A DNA stretch of 64,000 nt from positions 131,642,514-131,706,513 of the forward strand of contig OV050031.1 of NCBI GenBank assembly GCA_920105625.2, given 5' to 3'. Shown here one piece after another: positions 1 to 8,529 of the stretch. The notes beneath the pieces are model-generated. The model saw only the letters and a program-made list of their open reading frames with translations, was not told the origin of the DNA and did not search any database. Within the stretch, counting starts at the first letter, position 1. Every line of letters starts with the position of its first letter. The position numbers and the translations under genes are program-made. Origin of the DNA: Clusia tigrina (taxonomy: Eukaryota; Arthropoda; Insecta; Diptera; Clusiidae).

Positions 1-2
1 GG

Positions 3-878
3 TACAATGTGTTACTGCCAGAGGCTCGTTTATGGTTAGATCCCGAGAACGAGCCCGGCAAACACTGCTGCCGTATATTCACTGATGGCTCCAGGACTGA
101 AGAAGGTTCAGGTTCTAATTTCTTCGTGGAATCTTGTGGGAGCCGTCGGTTCTTTGCCCTTGGTCTGCATGCGTCTGTGTTTCAGGCGGAGGTGTATGTG
201 ATACTTGAGGCGATGGAGTTTGTTGTGGAAAAAAGTGAGATCCAAGCTGTGCTCATGGCCTTGGATAGCCCTACCACCACTTCCACGATAGTCAGGTCCT
301 GCAAATCCAGGCTAAATTGTGTTGGAAAACATAATAGTCTGACGCTGACTTGGGTACCGGGACACGCTGGCATTGCGGGTAACGAGACTTGTGACACTTT
401 GGCAAGGATGGGCTCTGAGGCTGTTTTTATTGGCCCTGAGCCTGTTCTGCCACTCCCTTCTGCTGCCATCAAAGCCACTGCAAACAAGTGGATTGTTTCG
501 ACCCACAAGCGAGCATGGCGGGCTGAGAGAGCCTGCGGATGGACGAAAATTATGCTACCTGCTATCTCTGACCGATGGTCACGGTTCCTTCTATCGTTAG
601 GTCGGAGGGACTGCAGGCTGTTCGTTGGCGTGATGACAGGTCACTTTTTATGGGCTAGGCACATGGAAAGGATTGGCATATCAGACAGTGCGCTGTGCCC
701 AGCCTGTGGAGGAGAAGACGAGACGGCGGACCATTTTCTTTGCGTCTGCCCTGCCTTTGCTCGAATCAGGTTTGGGATCCTTGGCACTGATGTGCTGAGG
801 AGTACCCAACATGGCTCCTTGGCACCACAGGATCTACTTCTATTTCTTCGGAGGTCGGGTAGATTTAAAGCAGAGTAA
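3..878 (+). CDS. LINE ORF2 C-terminus: RNase H domain and Cys/His tail (partial)
   Basis: The frame is open from the left edge of the window to a stop at 876-878, so the protein is N-terminally incomplete. Visible RNase H signatures are FTDGSR (first Asp), the Glu in QAEVYVILEAMEF, an Asp in ALDSPTT, and WVPGHAGIAGNETCD with the conserved His and final Asp. After it comes a Cys/His tail, CPACGGEDETADHFLCVC, typical of LINE ORF2 in the I/R1/LOA group. In the family this enzyme removes RNA from the RNA:DNA hybrid during target-primed reverse transcription. No frameshift is visible in this part. Clade assignment is inference; the RNase H call is secure. Confidence 0.85.
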   Translation, partial: YNVLLPEARLWLDPENEPGKHCCRIFTDGSRTEEGSGSNFFVESCGSRRFFALGLHASVFQAEVYVILEAMEFVVEKSEIQAVLMALDSPTTTSTIVRSCKSRLNCVGKHNSLTLTWVPGHAGIAGNETCDTLARMGSEAVFIGPEPVLPLPSAAIKATANKWIVSTHKRAWRAERACGWTKIMLPAISDRWSRFLLSLGRRDCRLFVGVMTGHFLWARHMERIGISDSALCPACGGEDETADHFLCVCPAFARIRFGILGTDVLRSTQHGSLAPQDLLLFLRRSGRFKAE

Positions 879-910
879 AAGGGAACCTTAAGTGCAGTAC
901 AATGGATATA

Positions 911-1827
911 CGAGGTGTGATCAAAAGAAAACCGTTATTTTCATCTTTTCGTGAGTTACGTATGTTCGATGTTCGCATTTTTTTTCTGTTATGTTGGTAC
1001 ACATGTCTGTTATATATGTTGGCAATACCAACCATTTTGGATTGTCAGTTTGTTTTTGACAGATAAAAAGGTTAGTCGTGTTTTGGTGTGCTCTTCGATT
1101 TTGTACTATTCGAAAAAATGGATCAAAGAAACTGTATTCAGTTTTGTGTAAAAAATGAAATTAAATGCGCAAGGACATTTGAAATGTTGACTGTGACGAG
1201 TCTACTATGAGCAGAACACAAGTTCAATTGTGGTATAACCGGTTTAAGGAAGGCCGCGAAGATGTCAATGACGATGCTCGTCCTGGTCGCCCGAGCACGT
1301 CAACAACCGATGAAAACATTGACGCAGTGAAGAAAATGATTTTGGATAATCGTCGAATCACTATCAGAGAGGTTGCTGATGATGTTGGCATATCGTTCGG
1401 CTCATGCCAAGCAATTTTTACGGATGTTTTAGGCATGAAACGTGCGGCAGCGAAGATTGTTCCAAAATTGGTAAATTTTGAGCAAAAACAACGTCGCATG
1501 GACACCGCTCAGGAGCTGTTTTTGGCCAAAAACAAAACCGTTATCATGCCTCAACCACCGTATTCACCGCACTTGGCCCCCGCTGACTTTTTCCTCTTTC
1601 CAAAACTGAAGACACCGATGAAAGGAAAGCGTTTTGCTACGATTGAGGAGATAAAAGAAAAATCGAAACAGGAGCTGTAGGCGATACCAAAAAAAGCGTT
1701 TCAGAAGTGTTTCGAGGATTGAAAAAAATGCTGGCATAAGTGTATTATATATGAGGGGAATTACTTTAAAGGGGAAAATATAGTTGTTGATGAATAAATA
1801 AAGACTTTATTTTTTGATCACACCTCG
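911..1827 (+). mobile_element. mariner element, internally deleted (copy 1)
   Basis: Terminal inverted repeats begin CGAGGTGTGATCAAAA at 911 and end with its complement at 1827. The outer 16 bases match perfectly and similarity fades after that. A TA dinucleotide flanks both ends (909-910 and 1828-1829), the standard Tc1/mariner target duplication. At 917 bp it is shorter than the usual ~1.3 kb because the middle of the transposase gene is missing. A second copy with the same deletion lies at 17178-18114 in the opposite orientation, so the deletion predates at least one transposition. Confidence 0.9.
1118..1680 (+). pseudogene. mariner transposase remnant (copy 1)
   Basis: The original start is ATG at 1118 (MDQRNC). 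Compared with the second mariner, this copy lacks about 7 bases near 1195, which shifts the frame; the readable part resumes at 1207. The N-terminal helix-turn-helix DNA-binding region is present (QLWYNRFKEGREDVND, then DARPGRPSTS and ITIREVADDVGISFGSCQ). The sequence then jumps from MDTAQELF straight to LAKNKTVIM, so the region holding the first two Asp residues of the DD34D catalytic triad is gone. The third Asp, expected in PYSPDLAP, reads His here (PYSPHLAP). A TAG stop follows EKSKQEL. It cannot encode active transposase. Confidence 0.88.
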
Positions 1828-1886
1828 TATACTCTGTCTGAGTGCTGTTCTTACTAGATTATTCCGACAAATAAAAAAAAAAAAAA

Positions 1887-2225
1887 GTGGGGTCCACAAA
1901 GTTTATTATATGGGAGGGAAGTGTATCCATTATCTGATAGACCCCAATTGCTATATAGGGTCCATATACGTAAAAATATATAACTTCGTCCATAAATATT
2001 GCATAGGTAGTAAGTTATAACAATATATAAAGAGCGTGGTTCTAAAAATAATACGCCCATTATTTGTGTACTGTTTAATACTGTTACCCGCAACTTTACT
2101 GTGGAATTTCGTTGGTGAATCTTCTATAGGAACCTAGTAACGATTTTTGCTTAATTGTGGGCGTGGCAGTAGTGAGGGTCTGCTCATATTTGGAATGCAG
2201 TCTAGTATAGACCCAATGTATACAT
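1887..2225. repeat. ~395-bp tandem unit, copy 1 (interrupted by element A)
   Basis: No gene is visible. This AT-rich stretch aligns with 16644-16935. Shared landmarks in the same order are TATATGGGAGGGA (1909 and 16672), a TCCATATAC block, a GTTTAAT block, AGGAACCTAGTAA, and AATTGTGGGCGTGGCAG. Removing element A and one target duplication, the landmarks are about 395 bases apart, as in two head-to-tail copies of a satellite-like or dispersed non-coding repeat. Element A inserted inside the unit. By eye the copies are roughly three quarters identical. Confidence 0.6.
2222..2225. repeat. Target-site duplication of element A, left (ACAT)
   Basis: ACAT lies immediately before the TGTGAGG start of LTR1 and matches 16590-16593, immediately after the GTTACA end of LTR3. 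Four bases is usual for Ty3/gypsy integrases. Confidence 0.85.
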
Positions 2226-3219
2226 TGTGAGGAGCAAATTTTAGGCGTAAATTTGCCCCTACATATTTAGTTTTGCCATAACGCCCCAAACGTGTATATT
2301 TAAAATAGGGGCCAAGTGCTTAAACAACCAACCCTAAAATATATACGTTAATAGTCCTAAGAATTTGGCACCTCCCACTTTCATTGCTAAAACCACACAC
2401 ACAACCGCCATCATATTTAGTGCAGCAGCCATCATACAAGTGAGTCTAAGACACCTCCCACCATAGTAATGCTACCAACAACAAGTGTTATACTCTGCAT
2501 TGGGAGGACAGAAGACACAGCCACAATTAAGTCAGACAGTGGAACCCTGTGATAAGCGACGAAAAACATGCAACGAAGTCAACAACGCAAGATAACACAG
2601 GAGAAAATCACACAAACAATTGTGCAACCGGCTGACCACAGTTAAAATAATATGAATTTACAACAACAGTGCCCAACGCACTGATACGAATTCACAACAA
2701 CAGTGCCTAACGCAATGCTAGAAATTTACGAGAGATCGCGACAGAAGTTGCCGACTGCATTAGTTCGGAAAATAACCCACTAACAACACCCAAAAACGAA
2801 GGCCAAGCACAAAGTGGAACACGACAGACCGATCGCTAAGCACACCAACAGACCGGACAAAGCATAAAGAGGAGAAGCAAAATTAAATATCCAATATTTA
2901 ATATTTTTAAATATTTTATGCCATCGATATAAAATATCAACAAAGTGCTGAAGGTGGCCGAAGGAGAAATAGCAACAACAACAAACAACACAAGGAACAA
3001 CAACAAGGTAAATCATCACAACAACAACACAATATTGAAGGTGGCCCAAGGGCAAAAACTTACAAGAACAACAGCGAGAAAGCAACAACAATGTGCTGAA
3101 GGTGGCCCAAGGTCACATTCAAACGAGAAGAACAATGCGGGAAACCGTAGCAACATGCCACAACAAACTACAGTTCCCGCACAACAACAACTATTGGATG
3201 ATCTACGCTAAACCTGGAG

Positions 3220-3264
3220 CATAAAAGCAGGAGCAACTGGCAACCCAGCCTCTTTCTTTCATTC
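3220..3264 (+). promoter_or_regulatory. Putative LTR promoter (TATA-like box and initiator)
   Basis: CATAAAAGC at 3220-3228 is TATA-like, and TCATTC at 3259-3264 fits the insect initiator consensus TCA(G/T)T(C/T), with its A at 3261. The spacing of about 40 is slightly long. If correct, transcription starts here and the hairpin array at 3355-3698 falls in the transcribed R/U5 leader. The same motifs recur in LTR2 (about 9524) and LTR3 (about 15776). Confidence 0.45.
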
Positions 3265-3354
3265 GGCATCAGGCAGACAAGACACACTCCGATCCAGCAG
3301 CAGCAAAACTCCAGCACCAGTAGCACCAAGGTAAAGTATACTTTTACACAAGAC

Positions 3355-3698
3355 TTATACTAACGCTAAGACCGCCCCACGAGTTTATGGTTCTACCGAT
3401 TCTCGTGGTGACATATACTATCGCTAAGACCGCCCCACGAGTTTATGGTTCTACCGATTCTCGTGGTGACATATACTAACGCTAAGACCGCCCCACGAGT
3501 TTATGGTTCTACCGATTCTCGTGGTGACTTATACTAACGCTAAGACCGCCCCACGAGTTTATGGTTCTACCGATTCTCGTGGTGACTTATACTAACGCTA
3601 GGACCGCCCCACGAGTTTATGGTTCTACCGATTCTCGTGGTGACATATACTAACGTACAGAACCGCGAGTTTATGGTCCTACCGATTCTCGCGGAGAC
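3355..3698 (+). repeat. 58-bp hairpin repeat array in LTR1 (five units plus one variant)
   Basis: There are five direct repeats of exactly 58 bases (3355-3644) and a sixth diverged 54-base unit (3645-3698). Each unit contains CCACGAG, 18 bases, then CTCGTGG, a perfect 7-bp stem, with a nested TGGT/ACCG stem in the loop. In the sixth unit the stem reads CCGCGAG/CTCGCGG: both partners of one pair have changed, keeping the pairing. There are no unique spacers between units. Confidence 0.85.
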
Positions 3699-4033
3699 TA
3701 GCACTGCCAACAGCGACCACACAGACGAGGCCCCAAGCGACTAGCAAGTCTAATTATTTAGGAAATTTAAATTAGAACAAAACCAAATTTGAACAAGTTA
3801 AGCAAAATAAAACTATTTAAACTTATTTAATTAAACAAGTTATTTAAGTTAATTAGCAGAGTAAAATCATTTTCAAACTAATAAATTAATATAAATCAAA
3901 TTATAAACAATTATAATTAAATAAATGAATTAAATAAACCACATGTAAGTACACACCGGCTTTTAACATTAATTTCTGTATACGCCCCTGGAACCCGCTG
4001 AGTTTTACCCCAGCCGAAATAGAGTCGTTACAG

Positions 4034-4050
4034 TGGCGCCCGAGCAGGGA
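4034..4050 (+). promoter_or_regulatory. Primer-binding site, copy 1 (tRNA-Lys type)
   Basis: TGGCGCCCGAGCAGGGA begins one base after the LTR end. It differs by one base from the tRNA-Lys3-type PBS used by several retroelements, so tRNA-Lys is the likely primer for minus-strand synthesis. The tRNA assignment is from family knowledge. Confidence 0.75.
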
Positions 4051-4126
4051 CTCTCAGAATAAAGAGAGTAAATACAACAAAGCTATATTATCCAACCCAC
4101 GTCCCATCACCAGAGTCTGACACAGG

Positions 4127-5337
4127 ATGGGAAAGACGAGTTGGGTGTACACCGTGCGAAAAGACCAACTGGTAGTCTGTTGTGTCGAGTTTGGCCTAGA
4201 GGCCACGGGCACAGTGGAAGAGCTACGAAAGAGTCTTGCGGAGTTTATCACCGACACAGAGATGACTCTAGACCAGGAGGTTCGGCTGGCAGAGCTACAG
4301 GCCCGGCTCACGAAGACTTTGTCGCCAGGACCCAGTCCACACTTGAGAGCTAGCCCCAGCGCAGAGCGACCTATAAGCCCCGGAGCATCGACAGCCACGA
4401 AGAAAGACACGCTATGGGCAGCCGGAAATGTTCCAGCTGTATATGATACCGCGTTCCAGACAGTAGTCCTGAAGTCTCGCGAAGCGGGATAGCCATCTAC
4501 TCGGCAGTCATCGACCACGTTAGGAAATGGTCCTTGAAATATGATGGAGGGCATGACCCGATAGCTTTCATAGAGCGAGTGGAAGAATTATCGGAAGTCT
4601 ATGGACTAAACAAGCACATGCTGCCTCGAACTATGCCAGAACTCCTAAAGGAGCGTGCTCTGCTCTGGTATAGAAACAACAACCGAGCATGGGTTGATTG
4701 GGTTTTATGCAAAAAGGACTTCTTGAAGTTTTTCCTACCCACCAGGTACTTCGAAAAGCTGGAGGATGAAATTCTCCAACGACGGCAAAACCCACGTGAA
4801 CACTTCAAACAGTACGTGGTAGAACTTCAAAACTTGATGCGTCACACAGGATACACGGAGGCCCAGAAGTTAGAGCGAATCTTTCGCAACAGCCTAGAGG
4901 AATACCAGTGGTATGTCCGTCGAAAGGATTTCGATACGCTGGAAGAATTGGTGGAAATGGCGGAAGACCTCGAGGGCATACGTGGTGACAACGAGGCTTC
5001 ACGAGCAGCACCACCACGACCACCGCCACCACGCCACGAGATACAACCACGGGTCGAGCGCATGTCCCCATGCGAAACCAGAAACCGACAAGTAGCACCA
5101 GCCAACTGCACCAACAAGGTGGTACCTATAAATCCACGAACAGCATGCAGAAGATGTGGTCAGTCTGATCACATAGCGCGACACTGCCGCAATGCCCAAG
5201 TACTTTTCTGTTGGGAGTGCGGTAGGAGAGGAACTAGAACAGTTGAATGCTGTAGGACGGTAGGGGAAAACGAGCGGGGCTGCCGCCAGCAACGAGGCAT
5301 GGAGCAGCCCACGGACAACAAGCCTCAAACGCAGTAA
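4127..5337 (+). pseudogene. gag: Element A gag, copy 1 (frameshifted)
   Basis: ATG at 4127 opens a frame beginning MGKTSWVYT. A one-base deletion near 4469 (three C's in copy 2, two here) truncates it at 4492; the remainder reads in another frame to the stop at 5335-5337. The N-terminal ~45 residues resemble a SAP-like helix-turn-helix (RKDQLVVCCVEFGLEATG, then VEELRKSLAEF). The core has the retroelement capsid-like stretch FIERVEELSEVYGL to REHFKQYVVEL. A CCHC knuckle, CRRCGQSDHIARHC, is followed by a degenerate second knuckle lacking its His (CWECGRRGTRTVEC). Gag would form the particle and bind genomic RNA. Compared with copy 2, this copy keeps 54 extra bases but is frame-broken. Confidence 0.85.
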
Positions 5338-5720
5338 GTGCACTACGCTACGATGGACAGCGTATCTGTGCCGCCGTCACCATTGGCACAGAAAACATCA
5401 CGGCCACACTAGACACAGGCGCCACAAGGAGTTTCATCAGCGAGCGACTCATTTCCCATTTAGGTGCTACCACCGGTAGAGTAAACTCTACATACACTAG
5501 AGCACGGATGGCGGATGGTCGAACAAGGGATATTACTCAAGCGTTTGTGACGTGTGTCAAGCTTGGTGGAAAGGTATGTCAGCTGGAGCTACTTAGCATG
5601 CCCGACTCCACCGACGACTTACTGCTCGGCCTGGACTTCATGACACAGCAAGGCCTATCCATGACATGTGGAGGCCAGGAAATCCAGCTAGGCCCCAAGA
5701 CGGATGGTGTGCAATCATAA
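5256..5720 (+). CDS. Element A protease region, copy 1 (-1 frame of gag)
   Basis: This frame opens after a stop at 5253-5255, overlaps the end of gag by about 80 bases in the -1 frame, and ends at TAA 5718-5720. The aspartic protease signature TLDTGATRSFI has its catalytic Asp codon at 5412. The second conserved region, DDLLLGLDFM, lies about 70 residues later. There is no sensible own ATG, so expression by -1 ribosomal frameshifting from gag is expected from the family. The TAA separates it from RT in the same frame; copy 2 has the identical stop. This may be an ancestral nonsense mutation or a stop that is read through. Confidence 0.8.
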   Translation, partial: DGRGKRAGLPPATRHGAAHGQQASNAVSALRYDGQRICAAVTIGTENITATLDTGATRSFISERLISHLGATTGRVNSTYTRARMADGRTRDITQAFVTCVKLGGKVCQLELLSMPDSTDDLLLGLDFMTQQGLSMTCGGQEIQLGPKTDGVQS

Positions 5721-8411
5721 GTTATCGCATCGTGCACAACCATACGACATGAAGCCGCTACGGACGAATCAAAGATAAAACTGTTTCTGGCCACAGAGTT
5801 GGCTAAATTCACAGACGGGCCAAACGTGACCAATATCACAAGCCACAAAATAGTGATGCGCGATGACCGACCCATCAAACAACGATACTACCCGAGAAAT
5901 CCAGCGCAGCAAGAAATCATTGGCGCGGAAGTGGACGAATTAATAGCTAAAGGCTGTATCGAACCCTCGCATAGCCCCCACAGCGCACCGATTGTGCTAG
6001 TAAGGAAACGGGATGGGAAATGGCGTCTGTGCATCGATTATCGACAACTCAACGCCAGGTCCATACCCGACGCATACCCACTGCCGCGAATCCAACACAT
6101 CTTAGACCGACTGCGTGAGGCTAAATACATCAGTAGTCTCGATCTGAAGAACGGGTATTGGCAGATACCCATGGAGGAGCAGAGCAAGCAGTATACCGCA
6201 TTCACGGTACCCGGCAGAGGCCTCTTCCAGTGGCGTGTTATGCCTTTCGGGCTACACTCCGCACCAGCAACCTTTCAAAGAGCACTGGACCAAGTTATTG
6301 GCCACGACATGGAGCCACACGCGTTTGCCTACCTTGATGACATTATTGTCACAGGGAGAGACCTAGAAGAACACATGAGAAACCTGCAAGAGGTGTTCCG
6401 ACGGTTGAGGGAGGCAAATTTGAAACTAAATCTGGAGAAGTGTGCATTCTTTCGGAAGGAGCTAAAATATCTGGGACACGTGGTCAGCGACAAAGGAATA
6501 CATACTGACCCAGATAAAATCGCTGCCATACGGGAGCTGCAACCACCAGAGAACATACGACAGCTACGTCGCTGCTTGGGCATCGCATCTTGGTACCGCC
6601 GTTTTGTACCCGACTTTGCAAAAGCAGTACACCCTTTAACGATGCTGCTTAAGAAAGGAAAACATTTCCGATGGGGTACCGAACAACAGGAGGCTTTTGA
6701 ATTACTGAAACAACGATTGACGGAAGCTCCGATTCTCGCCTGCCCAGACTTTAGTCAGAAGTTCACGCTCCAGACCGACGCCAGTGACTACGGGTTGGGA
6801 GCAGTGCTCACGCAGGAGATCGAGGGGGCGGAGCGAGTAATAGCGTACGCTAGTAGACACCTGAATGGAGCTGAGCTAAACTACTCCCCAACTGAGAAGG
6901 AGTGTCTAGCCATAATATGGGGCATCCGGAAAATGCGGCCATATCTGGAGGGCTACCACTTTACCGTGATCACCGACCACCTATCGCTGAAGTGGCTAAA
7001 TTCCATCGAGAGCCCTTCAGGACGCATAGCACGGTGGGCGCTAGAACTTCAGCAGCATTCATTCGAGGTACAATACCGCAAAGGAAAACTAAATGTACTG
7101 GCGGACGCACTATCAAGACAACCGGTCGAGGCTGCATGCACTGTCACTGTGCAGGACCAAGCAGAGCAAAATTGCAAGTGGTGGCTCAAGCGAAAAGGAG
7201 AAATACTTGCCAACCCGGCTAAATTCTCCGACTACACACTGGAAAACGGGCAGCTGTATCGCCATATACCAAATCGCACGAGTGATGAGGACTGTACACC
7301 ATGGAAGCTATGCGTACCTAGGCCTCTGAGGGTACGAATTTTGCAAGAGAACCACGACGCGCCAACCGCAGGACACCTAGGCATCCGGAAAACGATAGCC
7401 CGAGTTGCAAATAGGTACTACTGGCCAGGACTGTTCCGGGACACCAGCCGCTACGTTCGTCAGTGCACACTATGCCAGAAGTACAAGCCCAGCCAACAAC
7501 AACCTGCTGGAGAAATGCTGACGCAAATACCCCTGGAGCCGTGGGCCATATTGTGCGCGGATTTTGTTGGACCTCTACCCCGTTCCACGCATGGCAACAC
7601 CATGCTAGTTGTGTTTTTCGATAAGTTCTCCAAATGGACAGAGATGGCTCCCCTCCGAAAAGCCACCACCGAGACATTACAACGGGCTTTCCGGGAACAC
7701 ATACTGTCGCGTTTTGGAGTACCCAAGATTCTGGTGACGGACAATGGGTCACAATTCACCAGTCGAGCATTCCGACGATTTACCAAAGACTATGGCATCA
7801 GGCACCAGTTCACGGCACCCTACACTCCACAGGAAAATGCGGTGAAACGGACAAATCGCACCATCAAGACTATGGTGGCCCAATTCGCGAGTCAGCGGCA
7901 ACAGAAGTGGGATGACTTGCTTCCAGAATTGACGCTAGCAATCAACACTAGTGTGTCGGAGACAACAGGGTACAGTCCGGCTTATCTGGTACAAGGAAGC
8001 GAACCGCGAATACCAAAGGCACTGTACGATGAAACAACTTTGGGTACGGGGCTACCTCCACAGACTCCTAATGAGCGAGTGGAGCAGCTGCAAGAAACTT
8101 ATCGCATCGTGAAGCAGAATTTGGAGCGAGCAACCCAGGACCAGAGAAGGTACTATAATCTGCGACGCCGAGCCTGGAAACCAGAAGTTGGACAATTGGT
8201 GTTAGCAAAACAGCACCATTTGTCCAAAGCCATCGACCACTTCGCCGCCAAGTTGGCCCCACGCTACGATGGGCCATACCGGATAGACACCTTCACCTCC
8301 CCAGTCATTGTCAAGATGAAACGTGAAGGAACCAAGGAGACAAAGACAGCGCATATTAGCGAGCTGAAACCATTCTGCGCGCCAGATGGCATCACAGCAT
8401 ACGCTAACTAA
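5721..8411 (+). CDS. pol: Element A RT-RNase H-integrase, copy 1 (open, integrase Glu replaced)
   Basis: The frame is open from the TAA at 5718 to the stop at 8409-8411, with no start codon of its own. Counting from 5799, the RT active site YLDD is at residues 178-181, the first RNase H Asp (LQTDASDYG) near 327, and LADALSR follows. The integrase has an HHCC zinc region (GHLGIRKTIARV to CTLCQK), Asp588 (CADFVGPL) and Asp648 (VTDNGSQF). The third catalytic residue should be Glu in AVERTNR as in copy 2, but AAA at 7845-7847 makes it Lys (AVKRTNR), so integrase should be inactive despite the open frame. Only 118 bases separate the stop from LTR2, so there is no env. Confidence 0.9.
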   Translation, partial: VIASCTTIRHEAATDESKIKLFLATELAKFTDGPNVTNITSHKIVMRDDRPIKQRYYPRNPAQQEIIGAEVDELIAKGCIEPSHSPHSAPIVLVRKRDGKWRLCIDYRQLNARSIPDAYPLPRIQHILDRLREAKYISSLDLKNGYWQIPMEEQSKQYTAFTVPGRGLFQWRVMPFGLHSAPATFQRALDQVIGHDMEPHAFAYLDDIIVTGRDLEEHMRNLQEVFRRLREANLKLNLEKCAFFRKELKYLGHVVSDKGIHTDPDKIAAIRELQPPENIRQLRRCLGIASWYRRFVPDFAKAVHPLTMLLKKGKHFRWGTEQQEAFELLKQRLTEAPILACPDFSQKFTLQTDASDYGLGAVLTQEIEGAERVIAYASRHLNGAELNYSPTEKECLAIIWGIRKMRPYLEGYHFTVITDHLSLKWLNSIESPSGRIARWALELQQHSFEVQYRKGKLNVLADALSRQPVEAACTVTVQDQAEQNCKWWLKRKGEILANPAKFSDYTLENGQLYRHIPNRTSDEDCTPWKLCVPRPLRVRILQENHDAPTAGHLGIRKTIARVANRYYWPGLFRDTSRYVRQCTLCQKYKPSQQQPAGEMLTQIPLEPWAILCADFVGPLPRSTHGNTMLVVFFDKFSKWTEMAPLRKATTETLQRAFREHILSRFGVPKILVTDNGSQFTSRAFRRFTKDYGIRHQFTAPYTPQENAVKRTNRTIKTMVAQFASQRQQKWDDLLPELTLAINTSVSETTGYSPAYLVQGSEPRIPKALYDETTLGTGLPPQTPNERVEQLQETYRIVKQNLERATQDQRRYYNLRRRAWKPEVGQLVLAKQHHLSKAIDHFAAKLAPRYDGPYRIDTFTSPVIVKMKREGTKETKTAHISELKPFCAPDGITAYAN

Positions 8412-8476
8412 CAAACGCATCTGACGAGAACAGTGTACACAACGGAAAGGAATCCGATTCCAGCGAGGATCATGCA

Positions 8477-8529
8477 AAATCATCACCCTCTGGCAGGGTG
8501 ATGATTTCGGCCGCAAAGTAGGGAGGACA
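8477..8529 (+). promoter_or_regulatory. 13-bp hairpin and polypurine tract before LTR2
   Basis: AAATCATCACCCT (8477-8489), a 5-base loop and its perfect complement (8495-8507) form a 13-bp stem. The polypurine tract GTAGGGAGGACA follows and ends at 8529, just before the LTR2 start. The tract primes plus-strand synthesis in LTR elements. The hairpin overlaps neither pol nor the LTR. Confidence 0.7.

Larger units (their letters stand above)
1..1886 (+). mobile_element. LINE (non-LTR retrotransposon) 3' end, split by a mariner
   Basis: The window opens inside ORF2 of a LINE (stop at 876-878). Its short 3' UTR runs to 910, is interrupted by a mariner at 911-1827, and resumes at 1828, ending in an AATAAA-like signal and an A run at about 1873-1886. 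Removing the mariner gives a normal LINE tail of roughly 90 bases of 3' UTR plus poly(A). The LINE ends against the 395-bp tandem unit that starts at 1887. The 5' part lies outside the window. Confidence 0.7.
2226..4032 (+). repeat. Element A LTR1 (1807 bp)
   Basis: It starts TGTGAGGAGC and ends GTCGTTACA (TG...CA). In order it holds an AT-rich upstream part, three blocks with GAAGGTGGCC among CAA repeats (2945-3110), a TATA-like box near 3220, a 58-bp hairpin repeat array (3355-3698), and an A/T-rich 3' part with several AATAAA-like signals. It differs from LTR2 and LTR3 at several sites where those two agree (for example a missing A in TATACGCCCC near 3984), so it has a partly separate history. 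The open frames inside (for example 2945-3211) are CAA-repeat translations, not genes. Confidence 0.92.

Noticed and set aside
2945..3211. 88-codon open frame in each element A LTR (also 9249-9515, 15501-15767)
   Set aside because: It translates CAA-type repeats into Asn/Gln-rich peptide, lies upstream of the putative transcription start, and has no protein features.
3355..3698. CRISPR-like array (regular repeats with dyad symmetry)
   Set aside because: The 58-base units are contiguous near-identical direct repeats with no unique spacers, lie inside LTRs of a eukaryotic retroelement, and no cas genes are present.
4054..4554. Minus-strand open frames opposite element A gag and pol (for example 166 and 144 codons)
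   Set aside because: They are antisense shadows of gag/pol codon use, repeated in both copies, with no independent features.
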